Shown in pieces: positions 1-10,844 of a stretch of 24,335 nucleotides of DNA (its first letter is position 1; each line of letters opens with the position of its first letter). The stretch comes from Pelargonium nanum (taxonomy: Eukaryota; Streptophyta; Magnoliopsida; Geraniales; Geraniaceae): NCBI GenBank assembly GCA_036897485.1, contig JAYMTF010001309.1, positions 1 through 24,335 of the forward strand. The letters are read 5' to 3'. The notes beneath the pieces are model-generated. The model was not told where the DNA came from and ran no database searches. It worked only from the letters and a program-made list of their open reading frames with translations. The position numbers were made by a program, and so were the translations under genes.

Positions 1-969
1 ATTAACATTTGTAATAAAATTCATTAAAATATTAAAACTTATCCATTCTCTACCCTAAACATTTTCACTAGCAATATTAAATACATGTGAAATACATGTA
101 AAAAACTATACATGGAAAAATACTTTTCCTATTAAAAATGAACCAAATAACATTTTGTCTACCAAAACCATCATTTAATTACCATTTTAAAACAATTTTG
201 TCACTTGTAAACTATTTTAGCATATCTATCTACACTGTCTTATTTTTCATTTTAAAAAGAAACAATCCAATTTCAACTTTTCAAGGAGTTCCTTAGTTCG
301 AGAAGATCAAATTTCTATTTCTTAAACAATCTAGGGACCAACCCGGATTAACAAAAAGAGTGAGAAGAATGAGATATATATTTGGCGTGTGGCATTTTGA
401 TTTGAGCCCTAAAATTTCAAAGCCAGCATTTAAGACATCCTTTGTCCAACATTATATATCTACCCGTTTCACTTTGACATTTTTGCTTTCTTCTAAAAAA
501 AACATTATTAATCTGTGCTACAGTATTGACTTCCTCTCCAAATTAAAATGTAGAAGGAATCTTTAGCACTTAATTTATATTTTTATAAACAAAGTGAAGG
601 TCAGAGAGTAACAAATATGAACAAGTCTAAAGCATAAAGGCATAGTACTATGAAGAATGGGTCAGTAATGGCATGTTGCCCTTAACAACAAGGGTGACTG
701 GTTCGACATTATTGCAGCTGGCTAAAGATGATGATCACAAATATACGCGTTCGTAGTAGCAGCAAACAATGACCAGTTGATCATATATGACTAAATTAAT
801 CAACACAGAATGATGGAGTTTACTTACTCTGCATTCTACCTATAAATTGATGATCCTCTCATTTCCATCTCCATCACTACATTTCATTTTCAACTCAATC
901 CTTTCTAATCTTCAAATACACTACACAGCAATTCATTGTCTTGTATTGGCGCCAATTACATACTTTAAA
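1..969 (+). promoter_or_regulatory. Upstream region and promoter of the peroxidase gene
   Basis: AT-rich DNA with no credible gene. The clearest core element is TATAAATT at 841-848, about 125 bases before the chosen start codon, in a C- and T-rich setting that suits transcription starting near 870-890. A 7-base ACCAACC at 337-343 matches the AC-element (MYB site) found in phenylpropanoid and lignin gene promoters. TTGAC cores (W-box-like) occur near 475 and 523, and ACGCGT near 746 fits a CAMTA-type CGCG box. Short motifs like these occur by chance, so only the TATA box is firm. Short direct repeats of ATACATGT lie near 82-100. Confidence 0.55.
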
Positions 970-2151
<1,182 letters not shown>

Positions 2152-2319
2152 TACACTATACATCTCCAAATGCCACTAAAAGAAAATTCTTTTGTTTTTT
2201 CAGTTATATGTCTATTTAATTGTGGTGCTCAACCTTTTCTTTTGTCAATCATTCATTTGTTTCAAGTGTAAAGAAATTTATGGTAAGAATTGTAACCAAT
2301 CTTTTGCAATTCACTGTGT

Positions 2320-2325
2320 AATAAA
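2320..2325 (+). terminator. Poly(A) signal of the peroxidase gene
   Basis: A perfect AATAAA lies 169 bases after the stop codon, preceded by T-rich and TGTA-type sequence and followed by TTTTTAT. This is the usual layout of a plant 3' end, so the transcript probably ends near 2340. Confidence 0.6.
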
Positions 2326-2449
2326 TTGATTTTTATCTTTATTTGAACCTACCATTGTTAGTTGAATATGTGAGTACGGCTTCAGGAAAATCTCAAAACA
2401 GAGACAGATTCACGATATCAAAGTTAATAGGTTTTGCACATTATTATTT

Positions 2450-3300
2450 TTCTAATCTTCAATGGAAAAAAGGCTCATGGTTGTGGGTTCGCTCAGAATC
2501 ATCCTTATATTTTTCTATTAGGAAATCGCCTATTGATCTCTCTTCCATTATATATATTATGCACTGATTTTAAAGCATTGTTCAAGTCTAACAAGTGTGA
2601 GGCTTGGTCCAACCAAGGGTCCTCCAAAAACTTGATGACAATGTCATTACCAATCTTCCAAAGTAGATCTGCAGAGCCGATGATTTTGAAGAATTGGGAG
2701 CTGTATTGAAGTTTAAGCATTTGCTGAAGAAGGGAAGAGCAGATGTTGTTATGGTTGAGTTGAGTGAGATCACAATCCTCCAATTTCCATCTGTATTTGA
2801 GGCACATAACTTTGTTCCACAATGAGGCATGAGCCATTGTTATTGGCAAATTAACATCCACCACAATTTTGCAAATAGGCTTTGGAGAAAACCATGTGAT
2901 CACATAGGAGGTCAAGTTTGTTTATATCAGATATTACTATTAGGGTATTGAAAATATTCTCCAAATGGCCAAATACTTCAATATTCCATTTTCTGAGATC
3001 CTGCTTGAGAAGTGAAATCTCCCTCCAAGTGTAAAGCAAGGGTTGCCAATAATGTTATAGGAGGATTCAACAAAATCTAAGAATGTAGGGTACTCTGACC
3101 AAATGTAGATAAATTTGAAGGGCCTAGGACCCTATTCATTTGAGATAGATCTTTTGGATGGGCAATTTGGTCAAGTAGACGAGCATGTCAGCTGATACTA
3201 TAAACCTGTGAAGCCTGCTTGCTTCATAGAAGAGACCATACCATGTAAACTTCCTACCACATAAAGATCGATCAATAGGGTCATAAATATCAATGAATGA
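2450..3300 (-). mobile_element. Decayed LINE (non-LTR retrotransposon) fragment
   Basis: Reading the minus strand, several broken frames follow the order of a plant LINE ORF2. From about 3297 there is an endonuclease C-terminus (GRKFTWYG, then SRLHRFIVS). Next comes a GPRPFKFIYIW stretch matching the usual GPKPFRF linker near 3130. From 3039 follows the LRKWNIEVFG linker. After about 2915 come the C-terminal stretch with WNKVM and the KIGNDIVIKFLEDPWL segment that precedes the zinc-binding region, and a weak DDSERTHNHEPFSIED tail toward 2450. Stops and frameshifts separate these pieces. The reverse transcriptase core with its YxDD motif is absent: the linker joins almost directly to the C-terminal part. 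The copy cannot encode a working enzyme. Ends are approximate and no target-site duplication was identified. Confidence 0.7.
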
Positions 3301-3957
3301 GTTAAAATCTAGGATTTACCTTCTCTTGAGTTCATTGCTTTAGCGGATTTATTAATGCCCTCAAATTTTTTGGCTATGTGTTCTCCTGGCACCTCATGGG
3401 TCTCTCCTCTTTCTGGGTGGTTAAAAACCAACACTGATAGTACCTCTCTCGTAATCCGAGTATTAGTAATGCGGGCGCAGTTGCTCGAGACCATAGGAGG
3501 GGCATGAGTGGAGGTAGCTCTGCGAAAGTGGGTTTAGTTGAGATTTGGGAGGCTTAGATTGGTTTTTCGTTTGGCTAAGTCTCTGGATTGTAGGAAACTT
3601 ATTTTAGAGATTTATCTAGGTCTAATATCCCATTATTTCACATGCCTACTTGTGAATCTCACCGTTGGAGAACTACGATTTTGAAGTGTAAGGATAGAGC
3701 TTTCCGTTTGAAAGATTTTATGTTGTTGCAGGTTTGATGAAGGAAAATCGGTTAACATATTTTATGACCAAATTTTGTTATTGTACGTACTCGGATTGTA
3801 ATTATATTTGTCAACTTCATGTGGATGCGCTTACTGGATGTCTCTTAAAAAATAGTAAAAAATTAAGTCCGATCAAATAAAATACTACTACTACATATTG
3901 ATTTTTAAATATTACTCCGTATATAAAAAAATGGATAAAAGCTCATAACAAGTATGA
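3301..3957. other. Intergenic spacer with no gene recognised
   Basis: No coding region can be supported. The minus-strand open stretch at 3309-3494 lies just upstream of the LINE fragment and might be a degraded part of it, but its peptide shows no LINE motif I recognise. ATTACTCCGTATAT at 3911-3924 resembles the terminal sequence of small MITEs common in eudicot genomes, without a visible partner end. Confidence 0.4.
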
Positions 3958-4075
3958 GTGAGGGCGTGCATAGGGGATCCTAACACCGTCACTACAAAGA
4001 AAAAAGAGTCAAGCCCTAGCGGTTTGGAAGGTGGTGTGGAGATCGGAGTGAGGCTTGGACACTGCTTTTTCTCAG

Positions 4076-4230
4076 GTACGGTCTCACCCTCAGCCTTGGT
4101 ATCTTCCCTCCATCTTTCACTCTTTCTTCATTTCAAATTAATCAAATTCTTCACACCCAAAATCGCAACACAACTACTGATTCAATTCAATGCCGTTTTC
4201 TCAATTCTCATCTGAATCTCTTCTTCACAG
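4076..4230 (+). other. Possible intron in the 5' leader of the zinc-ribbon gene
   Basis: TTTTCTCAG|GTACGG at 4075/4076 is an acceptable donor. TCTCTTCTTCACAG ending at 4230 is a strong pyrimidine-rich acceptor. Together they would remove 155 bases from the leader. The alternative is that transcription simply starts inside the CT-rich stretch around 4080-4135, in which case there is no intron. RNA evidence is needed to choose. Confidence 0.35.
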
Positions 4231-4273
4231 GCGCAGACGCCGCATCATCTCCGTGCCGAAGGGCTGTGGCTGA
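4190..4273 (+). other. Upstream ORF (27 codons) in the leader of the zinc-ribbon gene
   Basis: An ATG at 4190 opens a 27-residue frame ending in TGA at 4271-4273, 48 bases before the main ATG and in the same frame. The peptide has a run of five arginines. If the leader is transcribed without splicing, this ORF would precede the main frame and could lower its translation. If the possible leader intron 4076-4230 is removed, the upstream ATG goes with it. Confidence 0.35.
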
Positions 4274-4296
4274 ATTCTTTTTACGCTCTGATTTTT

Positions 4297-4311
4297 GCGG
4301 CGGCGGCGGGG
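4297..4311 (+). repeat. GC-rich CGG trinucleotide tract in the leader
   Basis: Four to five tandem CGG/GCG units, followed by more G, lie 11-25 bases before the start codon of the zinc-ribbon gene. This is the most GC-rich spot in an AT-rich region, and it may form structure close to the start codon. Confidence 0.6.
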
Positions 4312-4321
4312 TTTAGGGACG

Positions 4322-7300
4322 ATGGGGAGTAGGGTTCCGGTGGAGCACTACAACCTGCGATCGGCGAATTCGTACATCGGGAGCTCCCTTCACGACCTCA
4401 ACACCGTCGATGTGGACGCTCGGCAGGCTGACATAGAAGGAATCAGTGACGTCGATCGCGAAGATAGCTTGGACAACGGCGATGATTCCAATGCTGTGGT
4501 CAGTCTTCGCTCTCTTCCTTTTTCGTTTTTGAATTTCTTTCTTTCTCAAATTTATAATGTGGTGCTGAATTGCATATAAATTTGATTTTTTAATTGAATA
4601 TTAGATGGTGAGAAATTTGAATGAGATGCTTACTGTCTGTACCTTTGTTTTTCTGTTAAAATTTTGAATTATAATGATAATGTAGTGCTGAAATCATCCA
4701 TAATTTTATAAATTGTTATTGGACTATAATTGGTGAGAAAATGTGCAAGGAAAGAGAAAATTGATTTACATTGAACATCATAGATAAATAGGTAGTACCA
4801 AGATGTTACAATGAAATATATAGTTAAGACACCTGAAGCCTAATGTAAAGATTATAGCTGTGAATTGTCTAGTCTTATTGTTACGGTTTCAAGTTTGATC
4901 ATTGGGCATCTTGATTAGTTCAAAGCAACTAAGATGGTACCAATCCTCGTTTTCCCTTTTCTTATTGGTTCAAGGAATGATATGATCACATGAGCATTGT
5001 GTATTGTGGGTTTCAGCTCACTATAGCCTAGTTTAGGTAGGTAGTTTGGCACCAGCTTACTCTTTTCTGAATTTCTGAGTTTGATTTGGCACCTTTATGT
5101 TGAAGAATTGCCTTCGCTCATAATTTTTAAATGGTATTTTTCCAGGACTGCATGCACGAGTCATATAGAAGTTCTTTACCACTTCACAGTGTTGGAGTTG
5201 GAGTAGAAGAAGATCGCTCTAGCATTGAGAACAATGGATCTTCAAGATGTTCATATGATATTTTGAGCATTGAGGGTACCGAGCAATATTTGTCACATAT
5301 TTCTAGTTCACTGTTGATTGTACTGAGCAATATTCCCTTTTCCTGTTTTTTATTCTCCAATAAGTGCTTGTTGTATGAAATGGAGGTATGAAGCTGATTT
5401 GTTTGACTTAAATTTTGAACTAGATATTTCACCGATTGAATCAACGAGGGCGAGATTTTTGCAAATTATTGTGGATTATTTCATTAGTGATCATGTGATT
5501 GAAGTCACTGATTCTGAGGCCGACTATGATGCTCAGTCTGGGCAAGATAAAATGAACAAGAGGAAGTCAAGAGAGGTTCGATATGAAGGTGATCCAAGGT
5601 TTGCTTTGCCTTTGATGTACGTGGCAAATATGTATGAAACTTTAGCTCAAGATGTCAATATTAGGCTTGCATCCTTGAATGGTATTCGTGAGAAGACCAT
5701 TGGAGTTGCCCTTGAAGCTGCTGGTGGCTTATATAGAAGACTGGCTAAGAAATTTCCTAAAAAAGGTACTTCATTCTTCCTCATGTACTATTATTAGGTG
5801 GTTAAACAGTTAAACCCATGCTTTTAGTGTATTTGAACACAGCTAAATTTTGGCACTTCTGTCTTCTGTATTTGGTTTTATAACTTCAATTTGGCCTTTT
5901 GATACTCATTACCTTTGTGTTAATGCTTATTGCTGTAGGACCTTGCATATTTAAAAGAAGAGAACTGGCAACATCTGTTGAGACAAGATCCAGGTTTCCA
6001 GAATTAGTAATACAAGAAGAAAAAAGAGTTCGTTTTGTTGTTGTCAATGGTCTAGCTATCGTCGAGAGACCTAATATGCCTCTTGATGATGCTGAGTGGT
6101 AAATTCCAAATTTCATATTAATTGATTTTTCATTTTTGTAGATTTCAGCAACTTGGCTCTTGCTTTGCATAAGCTACATTGTTTTATTGTTAAGTCCCTG
6201 TTATGAACAAGGGCTTAACTGCATTTCATGGGCGAGGTAATCTTTTGGGGTCACTATCCTAGGTCCATAATCAGTTTCCCAATATTTGTAGTGTGTTTGA
6301 AGAAAATATGAGAACATGGAAGGTGGAGGATGTGAAGCTATAACTGGAGCATGAATAGGGTCTTTCTGGTTACTTTGTAATCGGATAGAAATCTAATTCA
6401 TAATGAAAAAGTTTTGGAGTAATCAGCCCTTGTTACCACTTATAATGGTTGTTGTATATTAGATAAACAGATGCGAAATGTGATCTATGATTAGTAACCC
6501 ATTGGATATGTGACATATGGGAAATGTGCCTATTCTGTCAGAAGCTTCTATCTTTTGTAGTTATCTGTGGTTATGCTATTTCATATTATTATATCTCTTT
6601 TTGTGTCAATGAAACAATATATTTCTCTAATACATCCATTTTTTTAACCAATTTTTCCTCGATCTTGGTTGTTATGGGAAATAATGTAGGAGACCTAAAT
6701 TTGATTTAATATATAGGAGTAAGAATAGGCATAGACTATCATATTGAAGCTATTGTTTTATTTTATTTTTTATGTTTAACCAATTTAGCATATACCTATA
6801 CCAACCAATTAACTGTTCTAAGTTAACTCCTGTTATTCTTAAGATACATAAGATCTAATCTGAAGTTTCTATTGGCTCTTTCTCTTTCTAACTTGTTTAC
6901 TCATCTATACAGGTTCAGACGATTGACTGGTCGGAATGAAGTTGCTGTCTCTGCTCGAGACTATAAGTTCTATTCTCCAAGACACAAGTACAGGCGTGTT
7001 GCCTCCAACCCTGTATCTAGCATTACTACATTATCTGTAAGCAATTCCTGTTTTTTTTTTTTCTTATGCTGTAAGCTTAATGTGCTTCTGACTCATTCTA
7101 CAGTCTACTTCGGTTATCTCCCATGTATTAAATAAGAGTTAAGTTGTGTGCATGTGGTTGTTAGGGTTCCAATCCATGGTCCAGATTTAGTTGAATTGTT
7201 ATCCTAAATGATGGTGCACTATCTGATTTAGCATGCATGATTTACTCTTCTTTTTTTTTAATTCACGAAGACACATTCGTAGTGACGCATTAATTTCAGT

Positions 7301-8964
7301 GGTGCATCCAACTATGTACCTCAAGAAATGAAGTTGCAATCGGTCTTCTGTTGGGCCTATCTGATGTTATTTTATTTTTCTTGTAGGTGTTCCCTGATGC
7401 CGATAATTCTTCTGCAATGGCTTCTGTGCAAGGATTCCGCACCATAACCGAAGTAAGGATTTTCTACGAGTTTATCTTTTTGCAATGAATGCACTTCTGT
7501 CATTTAAAGGGTGATTTGTTCTGTGACTCATCGTTGAACAATTATAGAATTTGGTATATTTGCTTATACATGGGAAACATTGCTTTATTTTTATTACCAT
7601 GATGTTTAAATGGTCTAGTTTGTTAAAAGCTCAACTTGACACATCTACTAAAATTCCCAAAATCAGAAAAAAGATGCTGGAATAAAAGTGGAAATATAGT
7701 AAAAGAAACATGTTTAGGCTTGCTTCTTTGTCGTGGTTCCAGGATTGGTTAAACATTGAGGTATGTGTTAGACTAAGGATTGATTTTATATGTATGCTGT
7801 AATTTTAACAGCCGTAGGATAGTGACTCTGAGTTGATTAGTCTGCGCAGCACATTGGTTTGTAACAACTGTAGATTATTGACTGAGCTGATTAAACTGCT
7901 TGGGACATTGGTCGGACTATACGCTTGCTGTAGATGCTGGAGGGCTAAGTCGTGATGCTGTCTTCATCAGCTCCTAGTGCTAAAGAAGACTCATCCTCTG
8001 GTAGAAGACCCAAGTAAATTTATGTTTTGAGTTTTTTTGGTCCAATGTCTTCTCTAAGAACTTGTGGTAGCCCTCCTATGCCTAATGACCGTAGTATTCA
8101 GAGTGAGATCTTTGTATGCCATCTCTGCTATTTGAACTAACTCATGCTAACTAGGTTTCAAACTCTAGTTACTCTGCTGCTATGATAAACCTTGTGGTCA
8201 ATGCTTTCATTTTTCTTATGTTCTTTTATCAGCTATTATAAGATGGAAACTTATCTGTTTTTTTTTTCTGTTTCAACAACAAAAATGTAGGCTCAGTCGC
8301 AGACTCCTCCCAAGCATCATATGCAACCACTGACACCTCAGCCACAATTTCACTCCATTCACCAGAGCCGACATCAACCAATTCACCAAAGTCAACATGT
8401 TGGGCACTTTTCTCATCAATGTGGCCCGCCTTCACATTTGAATGAAATTGCTCATCTACATCAGTCACCATCCATTTCCCAACATATGGCTTGCTTACAA
8501 CCCTTGACGGGAGGCCATGTTGGTGGACGTTTGCATGTAATGGTGAGATTTTTTTTTAAATCAGATGCGTTATTTGAATTGAAGATTTAAGCATTTGTTC
8601 TTTGAGTTGAAAAATATGATTTGGACAGCTTTACTGAAAAAACATGTCATGCTGCTGACCTTTGTCTTATAATCTTTGATTTTCTGTTGTTCTAACTTTC
8701 ATTTTTGGGCCGTGTTGTGTTGTGTGGCATGGTTGATTATTTTGTTTGTTTCTCGGTTCTTTAATCCAGGAATCAGGACTGAAGTTTCTTTTTGCTTCTT
8801 TCATTCTATATTAATTTGTCTCTCCTTATTCATTAGTAACTTTTCGTGAATTGGTGTTTCAGCCCACCAGCCCTGCAAAGTTTTGTGATGAATGTGGATC
8901 TCAATATTTGAGAGAGACCTCCAAGTTCTGTTCAGAGTGCGGAGTTAAGAGGTTAGGAACTTGA
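4322..8964 (+). CDS. Conserved plant protein of unknown function with C-terminal zinc ribbon (8 exons, 450 aa)
   Basis: Exons: 4322-4498, 5146-5275, 5424-5765, 5939-6098, 6913-7036, 7387-7452, 8291-8542 and 8863-8964. The joined length is 1,353 bases with compatible phases at every junction. The first 100 residues are acidic and rich in Asp and Ser. Residues about 103-311 form the best-structured part, with predicted helices (DPRFALPLMYVANMYETLAQ, then a GVALEAAGGLYRRLAKKFP helix) and a strand-rich stretch ending in RHKYRRV. Residues 334-417 are rich in His, Gln and Pro. The end holds a zinc ribbon, CDEC-x11-CSEC, with Cys 425, 428, 440 and 443, then a basic KRLGT end. Zinc binding is inferred from the four-cysteine pattern. 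I do not recognise a characterised family, so no function is assigned. The donor after exon 1 (GTG|GTCAGT) is the weakest junction. The last exon could also be cut at AGAG|GTTAGG (8952), giving a different tail. Confidence 0.85.
4499..5145 (+). other. Intron 1 of the zinc-ribbon gene
   Basis: 647 bases, AT-rich, with donor GTCAGT and acceptor TTTTTCCAG. I see no coding, RNA or transposon signal inside it. Confidence 0.6.
6099..6912 (+). other. Intron 4 of the zinc-ribbon gene
   Basis: 814 bases with donor GTAAAT and acceptor CTATACAG. It contains a short imperfect hairpin at 6189-6219 (14-base arms with two mismatches and a 3-base loop) and otherwise unremarkable AT-rich sequence. Confidence 0.6.
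7453..8290 (+). other. Intron 6 of the zinc-ribbon gene, with a degenerate tandem repeat
   Basis: 838 bases with donor GTAAGG and acceptor AAAATGTAG. At about 7812-7860 and 7867-7914 lie two similar stretches of roughly 50 bases, each running from a GTAG start through TTGATTA or CTGATTA to ACATTGGT. They look like an old tandem duplication with many substitutions. No protein-coding signal is seen. Confidence 0.5.
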
Positions 8965-10519
8965 CATGACCCTGCAATTCTCTTCAGTCTAGACTAAAAA
9001 AAGTTATTTTTTTCCTTGTAAATACCAGGAGTTTTGTTTATACTTGGTGATATTGTTGCTTTTTCCTCTTGGCAAAATATAATTTAGTCAAGTCATTAGG
9101 TCGACTTTGATTCTTGCCAAGAGATGTAGGGTGCCAAAAAAATTGATTTATCACTAGTCTGTTGTTTCTGTATAAGTGTAATATTATAAAATAGTGTTTC
9201 AATGGAACTGTTATAATCTGGAATTCCCCATTTGTTTGGAACTTCAGTCCTGAGAACCATTTTATATTATCTGTTACTTGTGGTTCCTTTTCATATAAGT
9301 AGTAGCTCCTGTACACTAACATAGAATAGGCCAATACCAGACAATACGAAAATCCTGTCAGTGGAACCGCGTGAACTTTGGAGTTGTCTGCTGAAACTGT
9401 TGAAGTTCCGAAAAAACAAGTCTCATTTCCAACCAATTACATTGGAGCTGGAAATTCTTGAAACGTTGCACATGCCGCACTTCTTGATAGTACTTGATTC
9501 TTTTGCCAGTTTTTCATATTCGTTGCAACATTTTTGTGCTGTGGAAACTCTCGTTGATGCTGTTGGTTAGATGAGCCTGTTAGAGCTGTAGGGATATGTT
9601 TTCTTGTCAGTAAATCTTTTACCAAGAGCTGGGATTGAAACTCGGACGCATATATGCTGATGACAGAACTGAAGGTCATGTATAAATGGCTGGTTATTGT
9701 ATAATTTGATTAATGAAAGATTGTAATGTTGGTGGATATATCTAACCTGTGTGTCAATCTACTTTTTATTTTTATCAGCAAAAATAGCTGTATAACCTTG
9801 AGAATTTGGTAGCCAAAGTATAGCTGTCTGACCAAGCATCTTCCCAGAGCCAGTCTTCAAAACAAACACAGGTGAAACAATTGGGATCACAGATGGAGCT
9901 GCTCTAAGAGAGCTTAAAAATGTTCAATTTAGGACCTGATTGGAAACAACACATTACCTTGAAATTGCCGTATAGGATTAAGTCAACTTCTAACGGAAGT
10001 CATTTGTTCGTGTGATTAAAACTCCAATTTAGAACTAAATCGTTAAAGTTAACTGGACGTAAGTTGGAAGGAGCAGCTCCCATCACATGAACCAGCAACC
10101 ATTAGTCCCTACTTCCATCAAGAAATCAGTATGCGAGGATCACATTTCTCAGTCTATGCATTGTGTCAACATTTATCAAATGTGCCCCTAAGTGTTGTTC
10201 TACGCTCATACTTCTGTTCAAGGCCTATTACTTTAGAGTGGTCATTATTTACTTGTTAACGCAACACAGATTACAAACTTACAAAAACAGAGCACAAAGA
10301 AGAGAGAGGGCACATGTATACAAGAACAATTCATGTAATGCAATTGCAATGCCCCATCTTTGCTGCTACTTCAGGATTGATTTTGATTGTTAAATACAAA
10401 AATAAAGAGAAGGCCTGATAAAGATTATACTAATAACCATATGAAAAGTCTTCTAATGAAAACACTACAATTCAAGTTTTGATGGCAATGCATTACCTCA
10501 AATTGCTGTGATTGACAAT
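8965..10519. other. Convergent 3' region between the zinc-ribbon and helicase genes
   Basis: The two stop codons are about 1.56 kb apart. The proximal part should hold the 3' UTR of the zinc-ribbon gene, but no canonical AATAAA on the plus strand fixes its end. TTGTATAATTTGATTAATG near 9700 is one candidate end. For the minus-strand gene, AATAAT near 10245 (minus strand) is a weak poly(A) candidate. A 10-base inverted pair (GGAGCTGCTC at 9895-9904 and its complement at 10071-10080) flanks an AT-rich 165-base stretch. I see no supported gene here. Confidence 0.45.
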
Positions 10520-10844
10520 CTATTTTTTCTTCTTGTTTCCTTTAGCTTTCTTTTTTGCTCTAGGTTTTTGCTTTCCTTTTTTCTTGTTTTGTATTTCTTG
10601 ACCGCCTTGGGATGAAACAGCAGGCTCTGAAACCTTTGTTTCGCATATCTCAAGTTTGCTGTCATCCTCATCCTTGCTAGCACTTCCTTCATCATTCTTG
10701 CTGCTCTCAAATGTCTCCCCTGCAATGTTCGTGTCAAGCTGCGAGAATAGCTTACTCAGATAAGGCTCCAGATTTGGCCTTCTTGACTGCAACTTCTCCA
10801 AAAGTGGTTGAATTGCTGTAATGCTCCCCTCAGGGTCCACCTCA
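10520..10844 (-). other. Last exon encoding an acidic linker and lysine-rich C-terminal tail
   Basis: The final 108 codons run through an acidic stretch ([15 protein letters not shown]) into a tail with about 15 Lys or Arg in the last 22 residues, ending KKKK before TAG. Such a tail could serve as a nuclear or nucleolar signal or bind nucleic acid. This is composition only; no exact signal is proven. Confidence 0.75.

Noticed and set aside
360..566. Open stretch of 68 codons on the plus strand
   Set aside because: It starts at GTG, has no recognisable motif and lies in promoter-type AT-rich DNA.
680..712. GGTTCGAC resembling the B box of a tRNA gene or SINE
   Set aside because: No matching A box, cloverleaf or T-run terminator can be built around it.
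847..969. Longer N-terminus of the peroxidase from an ATG at 847
   Set aside because: It overlaps the TATA box at 841-848, so it should lie upstream of the transcript; the ATG at 970 gives a normal signal peptide.
2505..2915. 136-codon minus-strand frame as an independent gene
   Set aside because: Its peptide matches the C-terminal part of a LINE and neighbouring pieces continue it in other frames, so it is part of a fossil element.
6189..6219. Intronic hairpin as a small RNA precursor
   Set aside because: The stem is only 14 pairs with two mismatches, too short for a plant miRNA precursor.
9362..9570. Extra coding exon of the zinc-ribbon gene
   Set aside because: Splicing AGAG|GTTAGG (8952) to CTGTCAG (9361) would add only a few residues before a stop; the open stretch itself has no motif. 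More likely 3' UTR.
9895..10080. Inverted pair of 10 bases as a MITE
   Set aside because: The arms are short, flanking similarity does not extend, and no target-site duplication was seen.
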